Of a stretch of 64,000 nucleotides of DNA, positions 1-8,441 are shown one piece after another; position 1 is the first letter of the stretch; each line of letters opens with the position of its first letter. The notes beneath the pieces were generated by a model. The model was given only the letters and a program-made list of their open reading frames with translations, ran no database searches and was not told the DNA's origin. The DNA is from Candidatus Hadarchaeales archaeon (GTDB taxonomy: Archaea > Hadarchaeota > Hadarchaeia > Hadarchaeales > WYZ-LMO6), in NCBI GenBank assembly GCA_038736355.1, contig JAVYML010000001.1:368908-432907 (forward strand), given 5' to 3'. The position numbers and the translations under genes are program-made.

Positions 1-2
1 GG

Positions 3-506
3 GGGGCCGATTATGTGCTGGTGGACACGCCCGGACAGCTGGAACTCTTTGCCTTCAGGGACACGGGGATGAGGGTGGTGAAGGCGCTGGGTGGAAGGTC
101 GGCCATCCTCTTCCTCATAGATTCCTTCTTCGTCCGCAGCCCCACGGATTTCGTCTCCATGCTCATGCTCGCCACCTCCGTCCAAACCAGATTCGGATTG
201 CCCCAACTCAACGTCCTTACCAAGATCGACCTGTTAAAGCCGGAGGAACTGGAAAAGGTGGAGAGATGGATGGAGGATCCGGATTACCTTTCCTCGGAGG
301 TGGAGGCGGAGGCAAGGGGATTGAGGGGGGAAGTGGCCAAAAGCCTGCTCTCCGCCCTCTCCGCCGTGGGGATGCCCACCACCCTCCAGATGGTCTCCTC
401 CCTCCAGAACGAGGGGATGATGGAACTCCAAGCTTCGATAGAAAGGCTCTTCGGTGCCGAAACCGAACTGGACCTCGGGGAGGAGGGATATCGGGGGCAG
501 GAATGA
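3..506 (+). CDS. GPN-loop GTPase, 5'-truncated by window edge
   Basis: C-terminal part of a GPN-loop (XAB1/GPN1-type) GTPase. The reading frame is open from base 3, so the gene starts before the window; the GTG at 15 is internal. Visible motifs are the G3 motif DTPGQ near the start (GADYVLVDTPGQ context) and the G4 motif in NVLTKIDLL, which gives guanine specificity. The P-loop and the Gly-Pro-Asn insert that names the family lie upstream and cannot be checked. Family members are dimeric GTPases; eukaryotic ones help assemble and import RNA polymerase II, while the archaeal role is unclear. It ends two bases from the stop of the convergent CoA-binding gene. Confidence 0.88.
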   Translation, partial: GADYVLVDTPGQLELFAFRDTGMRVVKALGGRSAILFLIDSFFVRSPTDFVSMLMLATSVQTRFGLPQLNVLTKIDLLKPEELEKVERWMEDPDYLSSEVEAEARGLRGEVAKSLLSALSAVGMPTTLQMVSSLQNEGMMELQASIERLFGAETELDLGEEGYRGQE

Positions 507-508
507 GT

Positions 509-907
509 TCAGGGACCCAACCTCCTCCTCTCCACCATCAAACAGGCTCCGTGTACCACCTCTATTCCCTTCCCGAGGCAGAAGGCCAAAGCCCCCTTCG
601 ACTCCGATCCAGGTTGCATCCAAATCTTTTTTATTCCCAGCTCCGCACATTCCCTCACCACCCTCTCCGTCACCTCGGGGGGAACCACCGTCACGACCAC
701 ATCGGGCTTCCTGGGCAGTTCCCTGAGGGAGGAATAGCATCTCTCCCCAAAAAGTTCCTTCAACTTCGGGTTGACGGGATAAACTTGGAAACCTGCCTCC
801 TTCAAATCCCGATACACACGATATCCGTACTTATCGGGATTCGCACTGGCGCCCACAACGGCGAAGAGGTTCCTTCGATCCAAGAAGGAAACGACCCCCA
901 CCTTCAT
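509..907 (-). CDS. CoA-binding domain protein (YccU-like)
   Basis: Single-domain Rossmann protein of 132 residues. The N-terminal part has VVGASANPDKYG, the usual nucleotide/CoA-binding turn, followed by VYPVNPK and a PDVVVTVVPPE strand-loop, as in stand-alone CoA-binding proteins of the YccU family. The substrate or partner is unknown. I place the start at the ATG at 905-907, preceded by GAGG: the frame is open further upstream, but that extension is low-complexity and antisense to the next gene. It is convergent with the GTPase gene and divergent from the gene at 936, sharing a 28-50 base promoter region. Confidence 0.8.
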   Translation of the reverse strand: MKVGVVSFLDRRNLFAVVGASANPDKYGYRVYRDLKEAGFQVYPVNPKLKELFGERCYSSLRELPRKPDVVVTVVPPEVTERVVRECAELGIKKIWMQPGSESKGALAFCLGKGIEVVHGACLMVERRRLGP

Positions 908-935
908 CCTCGTATTTTCCCCCTTAAAAAGGGGG

Positions 936-1340
936 ATGGGCCAACCAGGTGGGATGGAATCGAAGAACCTACCGGGATTCAAAGAGCTGATGGGAAGGGA
1001 GCTGGAGAGAAGCATCATGGACCCGACCCACGTGATGGCACTCGTGAGAGTGGAAGAACACGTCAGGGAAAAACTGGAAGGACTGGAGAAAATGGAAATA
1101 GATCTTTCCACCAAGAGTAGAACCATCACCGGCCTCACGGAACTAGCCACCCTCCTGAAGGTGAAGTACGGATACACCCTGGACGTGGAGCTCGTGAGCA
1201 GTTCCCTCTACCACCTGAGCAGGGGTCTCAACCTCTATCCCTGCGGAGCGGTGGCCCACTACTGGCCCGATGCCTCCCCCGTGGTCTTCCTCTTGGATTC
1301 GGAAATAGCCTTGGTGGTGGCCCCAAAGATAGAAGAATAA
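936..1340 (+). CDS. hypothetical protein, function unknown
   Basis: Protein of 134 residues (128 if the ATG at 954 is used) that I do not recognise. It is soluble, with no membrane segment or signal peptide. The N-terminal half is charged and helical; the C-terminal half, from about residue 85, reads like an alpha/beta domain (SSSLYHLSRGLNLYPCG, then VVFLLDSEIALVVAPK). The ATG at 954 follows AGGTGGG and is as plausible as 936. The gene is divergent from the CoA-binding gene and followed at once by a T-rich stretch that looks like its terminator. Codon use resembles the housekeeping neighbours, so it is probably a real conserved archaeal gene. Confidence 0.55.
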   Translation: MGQPGGMESKNLPGFKELMGRELERSIMDPTHVMALVRVEEHVREKLEGLEKMEIDLSTKSRTITGLTELATLLKVKYGYTLDVELVSSSLYHLSRGLNLYPCGAVAHYWPDASPVVFLLDSEIALVVAPKIEE

Positions 1341-1366
1341 TTTTTTTCTTTTCTTCTTCTTATTGA
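1341..1366 (+). terminator. T-rich transcription terminator
   Basis: A run of T with few C directly after the TAA of the gene at 936 (TAATTTTTTTC, then TTTTC, TTC and TTATT). Archaeal RNA polymerase typically stops at such oligo-T tracts without a hairpin. Confidence 0.5.
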
Positions 1367-1659
1367 TCTGCTGTCGAGGTTTATCGAATTCAAGCTTGCC
1401 GGATTCCCTTTACTCCGCTGCTCAGCACTCCTCTCGCCCGGAAGTCGTAAGAATGAGGGGGAATTTGCCGGTGTGCACCACCTAGAGCTTGGTCGAAAGG
1501 AGCCTAGGTTATTGCAGATATCCTCCCGCCTCGGTATCTTCCCTCTCTGGCACCGGACCTCATCCCCGTAAAGGAGTGCTAGTTTTGCCGAGGTCATGCC
1601 CCTGATCTCATCACACTAGACCACCACCTTGCCATGCCAGGAGTTGAATTGAGCCTAAT
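1367..1659. other. non-coding stretch, nothing recognised
   Basis: About 290 bases without a convincing gene. Minus-strand translation gives a low-complexity, proline- and serine-rich peptide with no family resemblance. I looked for tRNA, SRP RNA and RNase P signatures and found none. One GTGATGA on the minus strand (near 1600) resembles a C box but no D box lies at the usual distance. It borders the accessory island and may hold decayed element DNA. Confidence 0.4.
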
Positions 1660-4600
1660 TCACTCCTTGTGGGGTGAAATCCAACACCAGCAAATCCTCT
1701 TGAGTTTGATTTCCTCCGCTGGTGGTAGGGTTTTACTTTCCTCCAAGAGAGGAGGTATCACTCTCTTTGCTTCCTCCAGTAGCCTTCCTTCCTTCATGGC
1801 CCGGTAAAGCTGGTTCACCAACGTTATCCTATCGCAAACTTCCCTAAAACCTGCGGCCAGTTTTTCCCCCTCATCGCCCAAGCGGCTGAGCTTTTCATAG
1901 ATTTCCCTAGTCTTCCGACCGCCTGGAGGACCCCGAGTCCGCTGACGAATTTTTCTTCTTTCCATTTCCTCGATGAGTTCCAGCTTAACCAGCCTTAAAC
2001 GCTCCACCAGCTTTTCGTAATCTATTCTTTCTCCCCTTCCATTTTCAGACCCTCTTAAAATCTCTATGATCTTGACGGGTGAGGTTTCGGTTTGGGGTTT
2101 ATCGAAATACCTCAACCTCCAATGAATTTCCTTTCCATCGGTGAAGGCCACGAAGAGGGCCTCCCTCTCCCCCTCCATGAAGGAACCTATGCCGTAAGGC
2201 AGTTTCTCCAGCCATTCTTTTCCTTTTTCCCTTAGGATTTCTGCTAGAACGTTGGCGGGATCGTTGGTGAACTGCTCCATCTGGGTTTCGAGGAACCTGA
2301 GTGCTTCATGATCTTCTTTGGAGAGGGCCCTGATCAGCGTAAAGTCCTTGGGGATTGGTTCTTCCCCCAAGACCGAAGCATCAAGTCCCACGGTACTCCG
2401 GATGGCCTCTAACCTCTTACACAACTTTTTCATCAAACCGAGAAAGCGCTCTAGGGTTTCCTCTTCCGGGAATAGGTTGGTTAAATACACAACAGAATGG
2501 GGAGAACCTATCCTGTCCACTCTCCCTGCCCTTTGGATGAGAATCACTGGGTTCCAAGGGAAATCGTAGTTGACCACGTACTGGGCGTTTTGTAGGTTCT
2601 GGCCTGTGCTGAGAATATCGGTGCTGATCATCAGTCCTCCTCTTTTCCGGAATTCTTCTACTCCCTCTGCCTCCTCCATCCTTCTTCCTTGAGGCCCCCT
2701 AGCTCCTTCACCCGTTACTAGGAAGAGGGAGGGATGTTTGAACCTCTCGTATAAGTATCGAGCGGTGTCGGCGTATTGCGTGAAGATGATGATGCCATTA
2801 TTCCCGGTCAGGCTAGGCAAGGTTTCTTCCACCCAGGCTTCAACCCTTTCGAGCTTGGTATCCCTCTCTGGAAGCAGCCTGAGGAGCTCTTGGATTTTTT
2901 CCCTATCCTTCTCACATCCCCTCAAGAACTCTTCGACTTCTGCGGGGGTTAGCCTACATCTTTCCACAAGCTCCGGGTATTTGAGGACTTCCTCGGGTTC
3001 CGGAAATTCTCCTTCCTCTTCCTCCTCTCCAATCAACCAAAATACTTCCCCCCTCACCCGCGGGGGAATGAAAATTCCCTTCTCCTTCGCGTATTTGGCT
3101 GCTCTCTCCAAATAACCCTCCATCCTGTTCAAAGACCTTCGGAAGGCCTCCAAGCTGCTCTCAAGCCTTTTTAGGAGGTTTATCCTTACCACCATCTTTA
3201 CCAATACCTTAAGCTGTTCCAGCTTCTCGGAAGCCATGGCCTCCGAGATGATCTTTCCGTTTGGAAGTCTCAGTTTTCCGCTCAGTTTCTCGACGGAAAA
3301 ATCGTAACACTTGAAATCCATGGATCCTAGAGCCTCCATTATCTTCTCGGGGTCAAAGGGCAAAGAATAGCGGATATTGAGGAGTTTCCTTTCTGGGAAC
3401 TTCACCTCCTTGGAAAGTTCCTTGGCGAAAGCTCTTGAGATTCTTACCACGAACCTTCGGAGAACCTCGTCCATGTTCACAGGTTTTTCTTTCAGCCACT
3501 CCTTCTGTCTGGAGGTAAAGTATCCTCTCAGGGATTCTCCTTCCAAGGCCCTATCGGGCAAATAAAGACTCAGGAGGAAATAGAGATCCATCAAGCTCGT
3601 GTTGACGGGAGTGGCGGTGAGCAGAATCACATCGGCCGGACTCCTGTTGATCAACTCCGCCAAAGCCTGATAGCGGTTGGTAGAAGGATGCCTGAACTGA
3701 TGCGCCTCGTCCACTATGATTAGACCAAGGGGATTCTCTGGATCCAAGAATTTTTCAACCGTTCCCTCGGGGTTGCTGGACAACATCTCGGAGTTGACGC
3801 TTTCCAGCTGAATGTTCATTTTCCTCATCTCCTCCCTCCAAGTGGTTTCCAGCACACTCTTGGGGGCTATGAGAAGGGTGCGGTTAGGCATGGCATCGTG
3901 GGCCAGCGCCAAGGCTACCCTAGTTTTGCCCAATCCCGTGGAATCCGCGATTAAGACGCCGCCCCATCTTTGGAGCTTCAGGCGGGACTCCACCACCGAA
4001 AGACGTTGATGAGGATAAAGTTTCTCAAGAATTTTTTCCTTTTCCTCTATCTGTTCAAGTCCTTCCCTGTAGCTCTCGTAGAGGGCTTTGGCGAGCACCT
4101 CCAAGGGGGTCCAGGTGACGGTGTAGTTTTTGAGCATGGAAAGGAACTCCTCCTTGAAATCCCTTGCCATCCCCCAGACCTCTTGGAACCAATCGAAGAG
4201 CTGTTGAACTGCCAGCGGGTCCGTGTCCACCATGTTGAGCTCACGGTTCTTGACCAGACCGGCATAGGTGAAGTTGCTGGATCCGACCACGGCCACTCCA
4301 TTAGCTTCTTGCGGGCCGGAAATGCCCAGGTAAGCCTTCCCGTGAAAGAAGGGCATCTCCAGAATTCTCACTTCTACCTCCGGGGACTCAAAGTAGGATA
4401 CGACTTCCTGAAGGAGCTTGAAATACTCTGGGTCGTCCTCATTCTCCTCTAGCTCCTTTAGGATTTCATCCTCCCATTTCAGGCTTTCCGTGGGTTCCTT
4501 TCCCAGCAGGAGTTTGAGGGGCTTTCCAACCAAAGCCTCTTTGATGGCACCCCAACCCCGGATGTTGAAGTAGGCCGTGGCAATCATGATTTCATTAGCC

Positions 4601-4668
4601 TTCGCCAGCTCCCTTTTCAGGACCTCCGCCAAGACTTCCTTTCTATTGTCCACTATTCTGGCAGTCAA
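1660..4668 (-). CDS. PLD-like nuclease domain / SNF2-type helicase
   Basis: Large (1002 aa) two-part enzyme. Residues 1-165 are a phospholipase-D-like domain with the half-site H109-G-K111 and GSSNFT (129-134) followed by NRELN. Residues 215-800 are a superfamily 2, SNF2/RapA-type helicase: Walker A STGLGKT (243-249), motif II D320-E-A-H, motif III TATP (351-354), and the C-terminal lobe with STGQNL and QRAGRVDRIG (712-721). A helical, charged tail follows. It should be an ATP-driven DNA translocase with a possible nuclease half-site; proteins of this build occur in defence and restriction islands. The start is TTG, with a TATA box 22-28 bases before it. It faces a broken DUF262-HNH gene. Its lower GC suggests acquisition by transfer. 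Confidence 0.85.
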   Translation of the reverse strand: MTARIVDNRKEVLAEVLKRELAKANEIMIATAYFNIRGWGAIKEALVGKPLKLLLGKEPTESLKWEDEILKELEENEDDPEYFKLLQEVVSYFESPEVEVRILEMPFFHGKAYLGISGPQEANGVAVVGSSNFTYAGLVKNRELNMVDTDPLAVQQLFDWFQEVWGMARDFKEEFLSMLKNYTVTWTPLEVLAKALYESYREGLEQIEEKEKILEKLYPHQRLSVVESRLKLQRWGGVLIADSTGLGKTRVALALAHDAMPNRTLLIAPKSVLETTWREEMRKMNIQLESVNSEMLSSNPEGTVEKFLDPENPLGLIIVDEAHQFRHPSTNRYQALAELINRSPADVILLTATPVNTSLMDLYFLLSLYLPDRALEGESLRGYFTSRQKEWLKEKPVNMDEVLRRFVVRISRAFAKELSKEVKFPERKLLNIRYSLPFDPEKIMEALGSMDFKCYDFSVEKLSGKLRLPNGKIISEAMASEKLEQLKVLVKMVVRINLLKRLESSLEAFRRSLNRMEGYLERAAKYAKEKGIFIPPRVRGEVFWLIGEEEEEGEFPEPEEVLKYPELVERCRLTPAEVEEFLRGCEKDREKIQELLRLLPERDTKLERVEAWVEETLPSLTGNNGIIIFTQYADTARYLYERFKHPSLFLVTGEGARGPQGRRMEEAEGVEEFRKRGGLMISTDILSTGQNLQNAQYVVNYDFPWNPVILIQRAGRVDRIGSPHSVVYLTNLFPEEETLERFLGLMKKLCKRLEAIRSTVGLDASVLGEEPIPKDFTLIRALSKEDHEALRFLETQMEQFTNDPANVLAEILREKGKEWLEKLPYGIGSFMEGEREALFVAFTDGKEIHWRLRYFDKPQTETSPVKIIEILRGSENGRGERIDYEKLVERLRLVKLELIEEMERRKIRQRTRGPPGGRKTREIYEKLSRLGDEGEKLAAGFREVCDRITLVNQLYRAMKEGRLLEEAKRVIPPLLEESKTLPPAEEIKLKRICWCWISPHKE

Positions 4669-4688
4669 GTGGCCGACACCTTCCCTGC

Positions 4689-4697
4689 TTTTATAAG
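4689..4697 (-). promoter_or_regulatory. TATA box of helicase gene
   Basis: On the minus strand this reads GCTTATAAAAGC, centred about 25 bases before the TTG start at 4668, as expected for a leaderless archaeal transcript. It supports the TTG as the true start. Confidence 0.5.
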
Positions 4698-4724
4698 CCT
4701 ATCCTGAATCGAATTAAAAGAAGA

Positions 4725-6297
4725 GATGTATCGGTAGAGAGTGAGGTCGAGTATGATATAATTGACGGCCAGCAGAGACTAACTACACTTCAAGAATTTG
4801 TGCAGAATCCACTTGTCTCCATTACGGAGTGGATCAAGAAACCCAAGCAAGATGATCCCTTTTGGGAACTCTGGGAAAGAGTCGAGCGAATTACAAATAG
4901 GTTGAAATCGAGTAGTTCTACAAAAAGAGAGCTTAGAAAGCAGGTTATAGAGGAGGCGATAAGTCGTTATAATCGTTATAATCCTTCCCAAAAAGCTTCA
5001 CGAGACATTTACAACCCCTTGCTTCAAAAAATGATAGAATTTAGGTCTCGTGTTGTAAGTAGACACGTTCCGGTTCAGATTCTTTCAACCGATACAGCAA
5101 CCGCTGAGAAAATATATGCAACTCTTAATAAGACGGGAACTAGGCTGACTATGGGAGTTGCTTCGAGCAGATCCTCACTTCACAGAAAACGAATATGAGG
5201 GTGATTTCCAGCGTGTGGTGAGTAAAGTAAAAGAACTCTACGAAAAAGGAAAATTTCCGCGAGAAAGGAGTAAGCTATCCATGTGGGATGCGATGTACGC
5301 TTTAGGCGAGTATTATCAACATGTGCTAGCAGGAAAGACACCAGGGAGAGTTGAAGAACTGATTCCAGGAGAATTAAGGAAAGTTGAAATAGATGGTTTG
5401 GGATTTCGACTTGTTAGCGCGTTTCTTTCCCACGAGGTAAACATGGCAAAGACCCAAAGAGTTCTCTCGGACTATTCAAGAGACGATGTTCAAAAGACAA
5501 TCGATGTGTTGTTTCAAACTGCAAATCTTTTAGTTCAAGGAAAGGGAAGGTTTGCCCTAATTAAGCAATATTCTCAACTCAAAGGAGTAATCCTTCCGGC
5601 CTATCCCCTTGTAGGAATAATTATTTGTGCAGCCAAATTTGTGGCTAAAAATTATGCGACCCAAGGTAAATTTATTCTATCTCGGGACGATGGCAAGAAA
5701 ATCAGGAGAGCTACTGAAGAAATCTTCCGAGGATATTTCCTCGGTAAATGGAAAGGAAGCGGGGACAGTAGGTTAAAGGAGTGGTTGGATAGGCACTTTA
5801 GGGAAGTCGATTCTTTCTCGAGTTGGCCTGAAACAATAATTGAGCCATTTCAATCCACTTATAATTCAAAAGAATGGCAACAAGTGTTACGCCAATTAAG
5901 AGAAACTGGAGAGAGAGTGGTAGATAGAGTATCGGCTTGCCTACTCTTTTGGATACAGTACCTCTTCAAGCGTCTCCCCAGTGGAGAGATCGACTTCGAT
6001 CACATCGTTCCCTTCGATTCCGCTTTCAGAGAAACCTCTCACCCCTTTAACATTGCTATCGTACCTAGGCAGATAAACAGGGAAAAAGCTGAGCGAACCT
6101 TTGCTGAATGGAGTGATCGAGCTTTGGAGCGAGCGGTAGAAGAATACAAACATTACGTGATGAATGATTTGGGAAAAAACTTCTTGAAACATGCTACCAC
6201 TACGGGTATTCACGAGTTACTAGAAAAGAGAAGAAAGCTTTTTGAAAGATGCTTCAAGGAAAGACTCCCTCAGTGGCTAGATAACGGTGATGCTTAA
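4725..6297 (+). pseudogene. DUF262 / HNH (GmrSD-like) nuclease, broken
   Basis: Remnant of a DUF262-type protein with a C-terminal HNH nuclease, a design found in GmrSD-like modification-dependent restriction enzymes. The frame carries YDIIDGQQRLTTLQEF (DGQQR motif, codons from 4764) although no start codon precedes it in frame, and the first 60-80 residues of the family are missing. A second motif, IYATLNKTGTRLTM, is cut by one extra G at 5153-5155; removing it restores LTM-ELLRADPHFTENEY and joins the two halves. The C-terminal part runs intact to TAA at 6297 and has IDFDHIVPFDSAF and IAIVPRQINREKAERT, the HNH-type His and Asn region. GC is about 40% in hand-counted lines, well below the flanks, which points to transfer. 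A sequencing error could explain the frameshift but not the missing 5' end. Confidence 0.75.
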
Positions 6298-6506
6298 CAG
6301 AGAAAAAAACCTTCAGATATTACTTTTCGTTTTTAGAGAAGAAAAGGATCCTGCGCGCACCCCATCTCGCACCCATATAGCATTATGATCACACACAATC
6401 TACTTCCCCTCCTTTAAGTGAAGACCAAAGAAAGGACAGGAATTTTCCCCTTCTCGGTCAGACCGGGAGGGAGGAGGATCCCCGTGAGGTATCCCTAGCG
6501 GACTAG
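6298..6506. other. non-coding stretch between two broken genes
   Basis: About 200 bases, A/T-rich at first and GC-rich from about 6440, between the HNH gene and readable integrase remains. No gene is seen. The fragment just before 6507 (GCGGAC then TAG) could be a ruined part of the integrase's SGxR...E motif. Confidence 0.4.
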
Positions 6507-7095
6507 GAAATTCTGGGGCTCAGGGTGGGGGATGTTCAGTTCGACAAGGTCGAAGCCGTGGTCATCGTGAAGGGGGAAAACGGGGGAGCAGGAGGATGAG
6601 GCTCATCGAGTCCGTTCCCGACCTCCAGAGGTCATTTCGAACATGTATTTCAACTGACTACTCAAACGGCTGGCAGAGGCAGCGGAATTCAGAAGAGAGT
6701 TCATCCTCACCTCCTCAGGCACTCAAGGGCCACCCATCTGGCGAAGGTCCTGACTGAGGACCAAGATGAGGGTCTTTTTCGGATGGACCAGGGATTTGGA
6801 TGTCCCGGCCAGGTATGTCCACCTCTCGGGAAGGGATGTGGATGGGGCCCTGGCAGGCTTCTACGGTCTGGGCCGGGAGGACGGGAGGAGGGCCTGTCCG
6901 AGGTGCGGTTTCCTAACCCCCGAGGGCTCCCTCTACTGTCCCAGGTGCTCCTTCGTCCTCTCGGAAACTGAAGCCCTGAGGGTGGAGAGGCTGAAGGAAA
7001 GGGAGGAGGAAATCCTGGAAAGGGTGGTGAGGAAGCTCATCGAAGAACATCCCGATCTCCTTGGCCGGGTCCTGAGGGAGGTGGCGAGGAGTTGA
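6507..7095 (+). pseudogene. tyrosine recombinase/integrase, decayed
   Basis: Archaeal XerC/D-like integrase in pieces. In order: EILGLRVGDVQFDKVEAVVI from 6507; MRLIESVPDLQ from 6596 in another frame; LLKRLAEAA from 6658 in a third; GIQKRVHPHLLRHSRATHL up to LTEDQ (6684-6764); then, after one extra G at 6765, MRVFFGW with the catalytic tyrosine in ARYVHLSGRDV and a zinc-ribbon tail (CPRC, CPRC) to 7095. The HLLRH box and the Tyr of the active site are recognisable, but at least four frame changes and stops separate them, so no functional enzyme can be made. The catalytic N-terminal part and the arm-binding domain are gone. It ends 29 bases from the 3' end of tRNA-Leu, the classical place for an integrated element's recombinase. 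Confidence 0.85.
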
Positions 7096-7126
7096 AAGCC
7101 GGGAAAATTGAACCGTATCAACTTGG

Positions 7127-7211
7127 TGCGGGGGAGGGGATTTGAACCCCCGAACCCCTACGGGACTGGCGCCTCAGGCCAGCGCCTTAGACCTGGCTTG
7201 GCTACCCCCGC
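7127..7211 (-). tRNA. tRNA-Leu (anticodon GAG)
   Basis: Class II tRNA on the minus strand. The acceptor GCGGGGG pairs with CCCCCGC, and the anticodon stem CTGGC/GCCAG encloses the loop CTGAGGC, giving GAG. A long variable arm (CCCGTAGGGG) and the T-loop TTCAAAT are present. Discriminator A is followed by an encoded CCA (7124-7126). Its 3' end faces the decayed integrase. Confidence 0.95.
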
Positions 7212-7250
7212 TCTTTTTTCTTTCTTGCCCAGAAGGTTTATCCTTTTTCC

Positions 7251-8039
7251 TCAGAGCTTTTCCACCAGCTTCTCCAGTTCCTTGCATTTGCCCGTCAAAG
7301 CCTTGATCGCCTGAAGGAAGACTTGCTCCGGCCTGAGGGAGCCATTGGTTTCAACCCTGAAGATGAACCTGCTATCATCGAAACCCACCCTCACCGCCTC
7401 CCTCTTACATGCCCTCTCACACATCTTACACATCGTGCACCTCTCCACTTCCTTTACCTCCACTTTTCCATCCGAGGGGACGAGGATCTTCGGTGGACAT
7501 ACCTCCACGCAAGCTTCACATCCATCGCACTTCCTCGGATCCACCCTCACCACGGGCATGTACTTGTAGTAGGCCAGGCCAGGCTGCCACTTCGCATGCT
7601 CCCTCCCAAAGCCCAATCTGGCCAGGGCGATCAGCTCCAGCTTCTGCCCCCTCTCCAGTTTCACGATGGGTATGGAGGGACTCACGGGTACCACCTCTTC
7701 GTCCGAGGATTGTAGGTCCCCGCTCATCACCACGCATGGGCCCTCCTTCTTCAGGGAAAAGGTAACCGTACACTTGGGGCATCTTCCCTCCTCGCATTTG
7801 CATTCCTCGGGAAGGACGTATCCCCTGAGGGGGGTACGGAGGGGGATCATCGCCAGACGATGGGCGATGATCTCGTCGTGGAGTGCGGAATCGTTCATCT
7901 TCACCTCCAGCTCATCTATCGCCATGATGGGTACTTCCCTCATGATGGCCCTCCTGAGGGAATTGGCAAAGGCAGGGGTAATGCCCTCCAGCCTGAGCTC
8001 CATCTCCTGTTCCGTGAGGGAAGTTATCTTCACCTCCAT
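7251..8039 (-). CDS. rpoD: DNA-directed RNA polymerase subunit D (Rpo3)
   Basis: Archaeal alpha-like subunit, 262 residues, which with subunit L nucleates polymerase assembly. The N-terminal alpha-like fold (FANSLRRAIMREVP, HRLAMIPLRT) is followed by CKCEEGRCPKC in domain 2 and then a ferredoxin-like insert with two complete cysteine sets, CDGCEACVEVCP and CTMCKMCERACK. These suggest two iron-sulfur clusters, a layout found in some methanogens and related archaea; many archaea have lost one or both. It is last in the S13-S4-S11-RpoD operon and directly follows the S11 stop. The usual next genes (L18e, L13, S9, RpoN) are absent; tRNA-Leu follows instead. Confidence 0.97.
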   Translation of the reverse strand: MEVKITSLTEQEMELRLEGITPAFANSLRRAIMREVPIMAIDELEVKMNDSALHDEIIAHRLAMIPLRTPLRGYVLPEECKCEEGRCPKCTVTFSLKKEGPCVVMSGDLQSSDEEVVPVSPSIPIVKLERGQKLELIALARLGFGREHAKWQPGLAYYKYMPVVRVDPRKCDGCEACVEVCPPKILVPSDGKVEVKEVERCTMCKMCERACKREAVRVGFDDSRFIFRVETNGSLRPEQVFLQAIKALTGKCKELEKLVEKL

Positions 8040-8441
8040 TCAGACCCTCCTCCCCCTCCTTCCCCCCTTCCTCTTCGTACCGTCGTGGGGAATGGGGGTA
8101 ACATCCTCGATGGTGCCGATCTTGAGTCCCGCCCTGGCCAGGGCCCTGATGGCCGCCTGTGCCCCCGGACCTGGACTCCTGGGACCGCTGCCCCCCGGGG
8201 CCCTCACCTTGATGTGGACCCCCACTATCCCCTTCTCCATGGCCTCTTCCGCCGCCCTCGCCGCAGCCTGCATGGCGGCATAGGGGGAGGCCTCCTCCCT
8301 ATCGCTCTTCACCACCATTCCCCCGGATTTTCTGGAGATGGTCTCCGCACCCGTCAGGTCGGTGATGTGGATGATGGTATCGTTGAAGGAGGAATAGATG
8401 TGGGCCACACCCCATTTTCCGGTTCTGGGTTGCTCGCTCAT
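8040..8441 (-). CDS. rps11: 30S ribosomal protein S11
   Basis: Ribosomal protein uS11, 133 residues, lining the mRNA exit side of the 30S platform. Typical signatures are [29 protein letters not shown] and the C-terminal [21 protein letters not shown], rich in basic residues for rRNA contact. The ATG overlaps the S4 stop (ATGA), so translation is probably coupled. It is co-transcribed with S13, S4 and rpoD. Confidence 0.98.
   Translation of the reverse strand: MSEQPRTGKWGVAHIYSSFNDTIIHITDLTGAETISRKSGGMVVKSDREEASPYAAMQAAARAAEEAMEKGIVGVHIKVRAPGGSGPRSPGPGAQAAIRALARAGLKIGTIEDVTPIPHDGTKRKGGRRGRRV

Noticed and set aside
919-935. Inverted repeat CCCCCTTAAAAAGGGGG and a near copy at 21179-21195
   Set aside because: The second copy lies inside the first MoaD-like gene and codes for ordinary residues; the resemblance is probably chance.
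1453-1475. Weak likeness to the tRNA-Leu 3' end (GAGGGGGAATTTGCC) as an att site
   Set aside because: Only about 10 bases match with gaps, too few to support a recombination site.
1259-1597. Minus-strand frame of 112 codons
   Set aside because: Overlaps the end of the gene at 936, is rich in Ser/Pro/Arg with no fold pattern, and lacks a plausible ribosome site.
1600-1606. C-box-like GTGATGA on the minus strand, possible C/D guide RNA
   Set aside because: No D box at the expected distance and no C'/D' pair.
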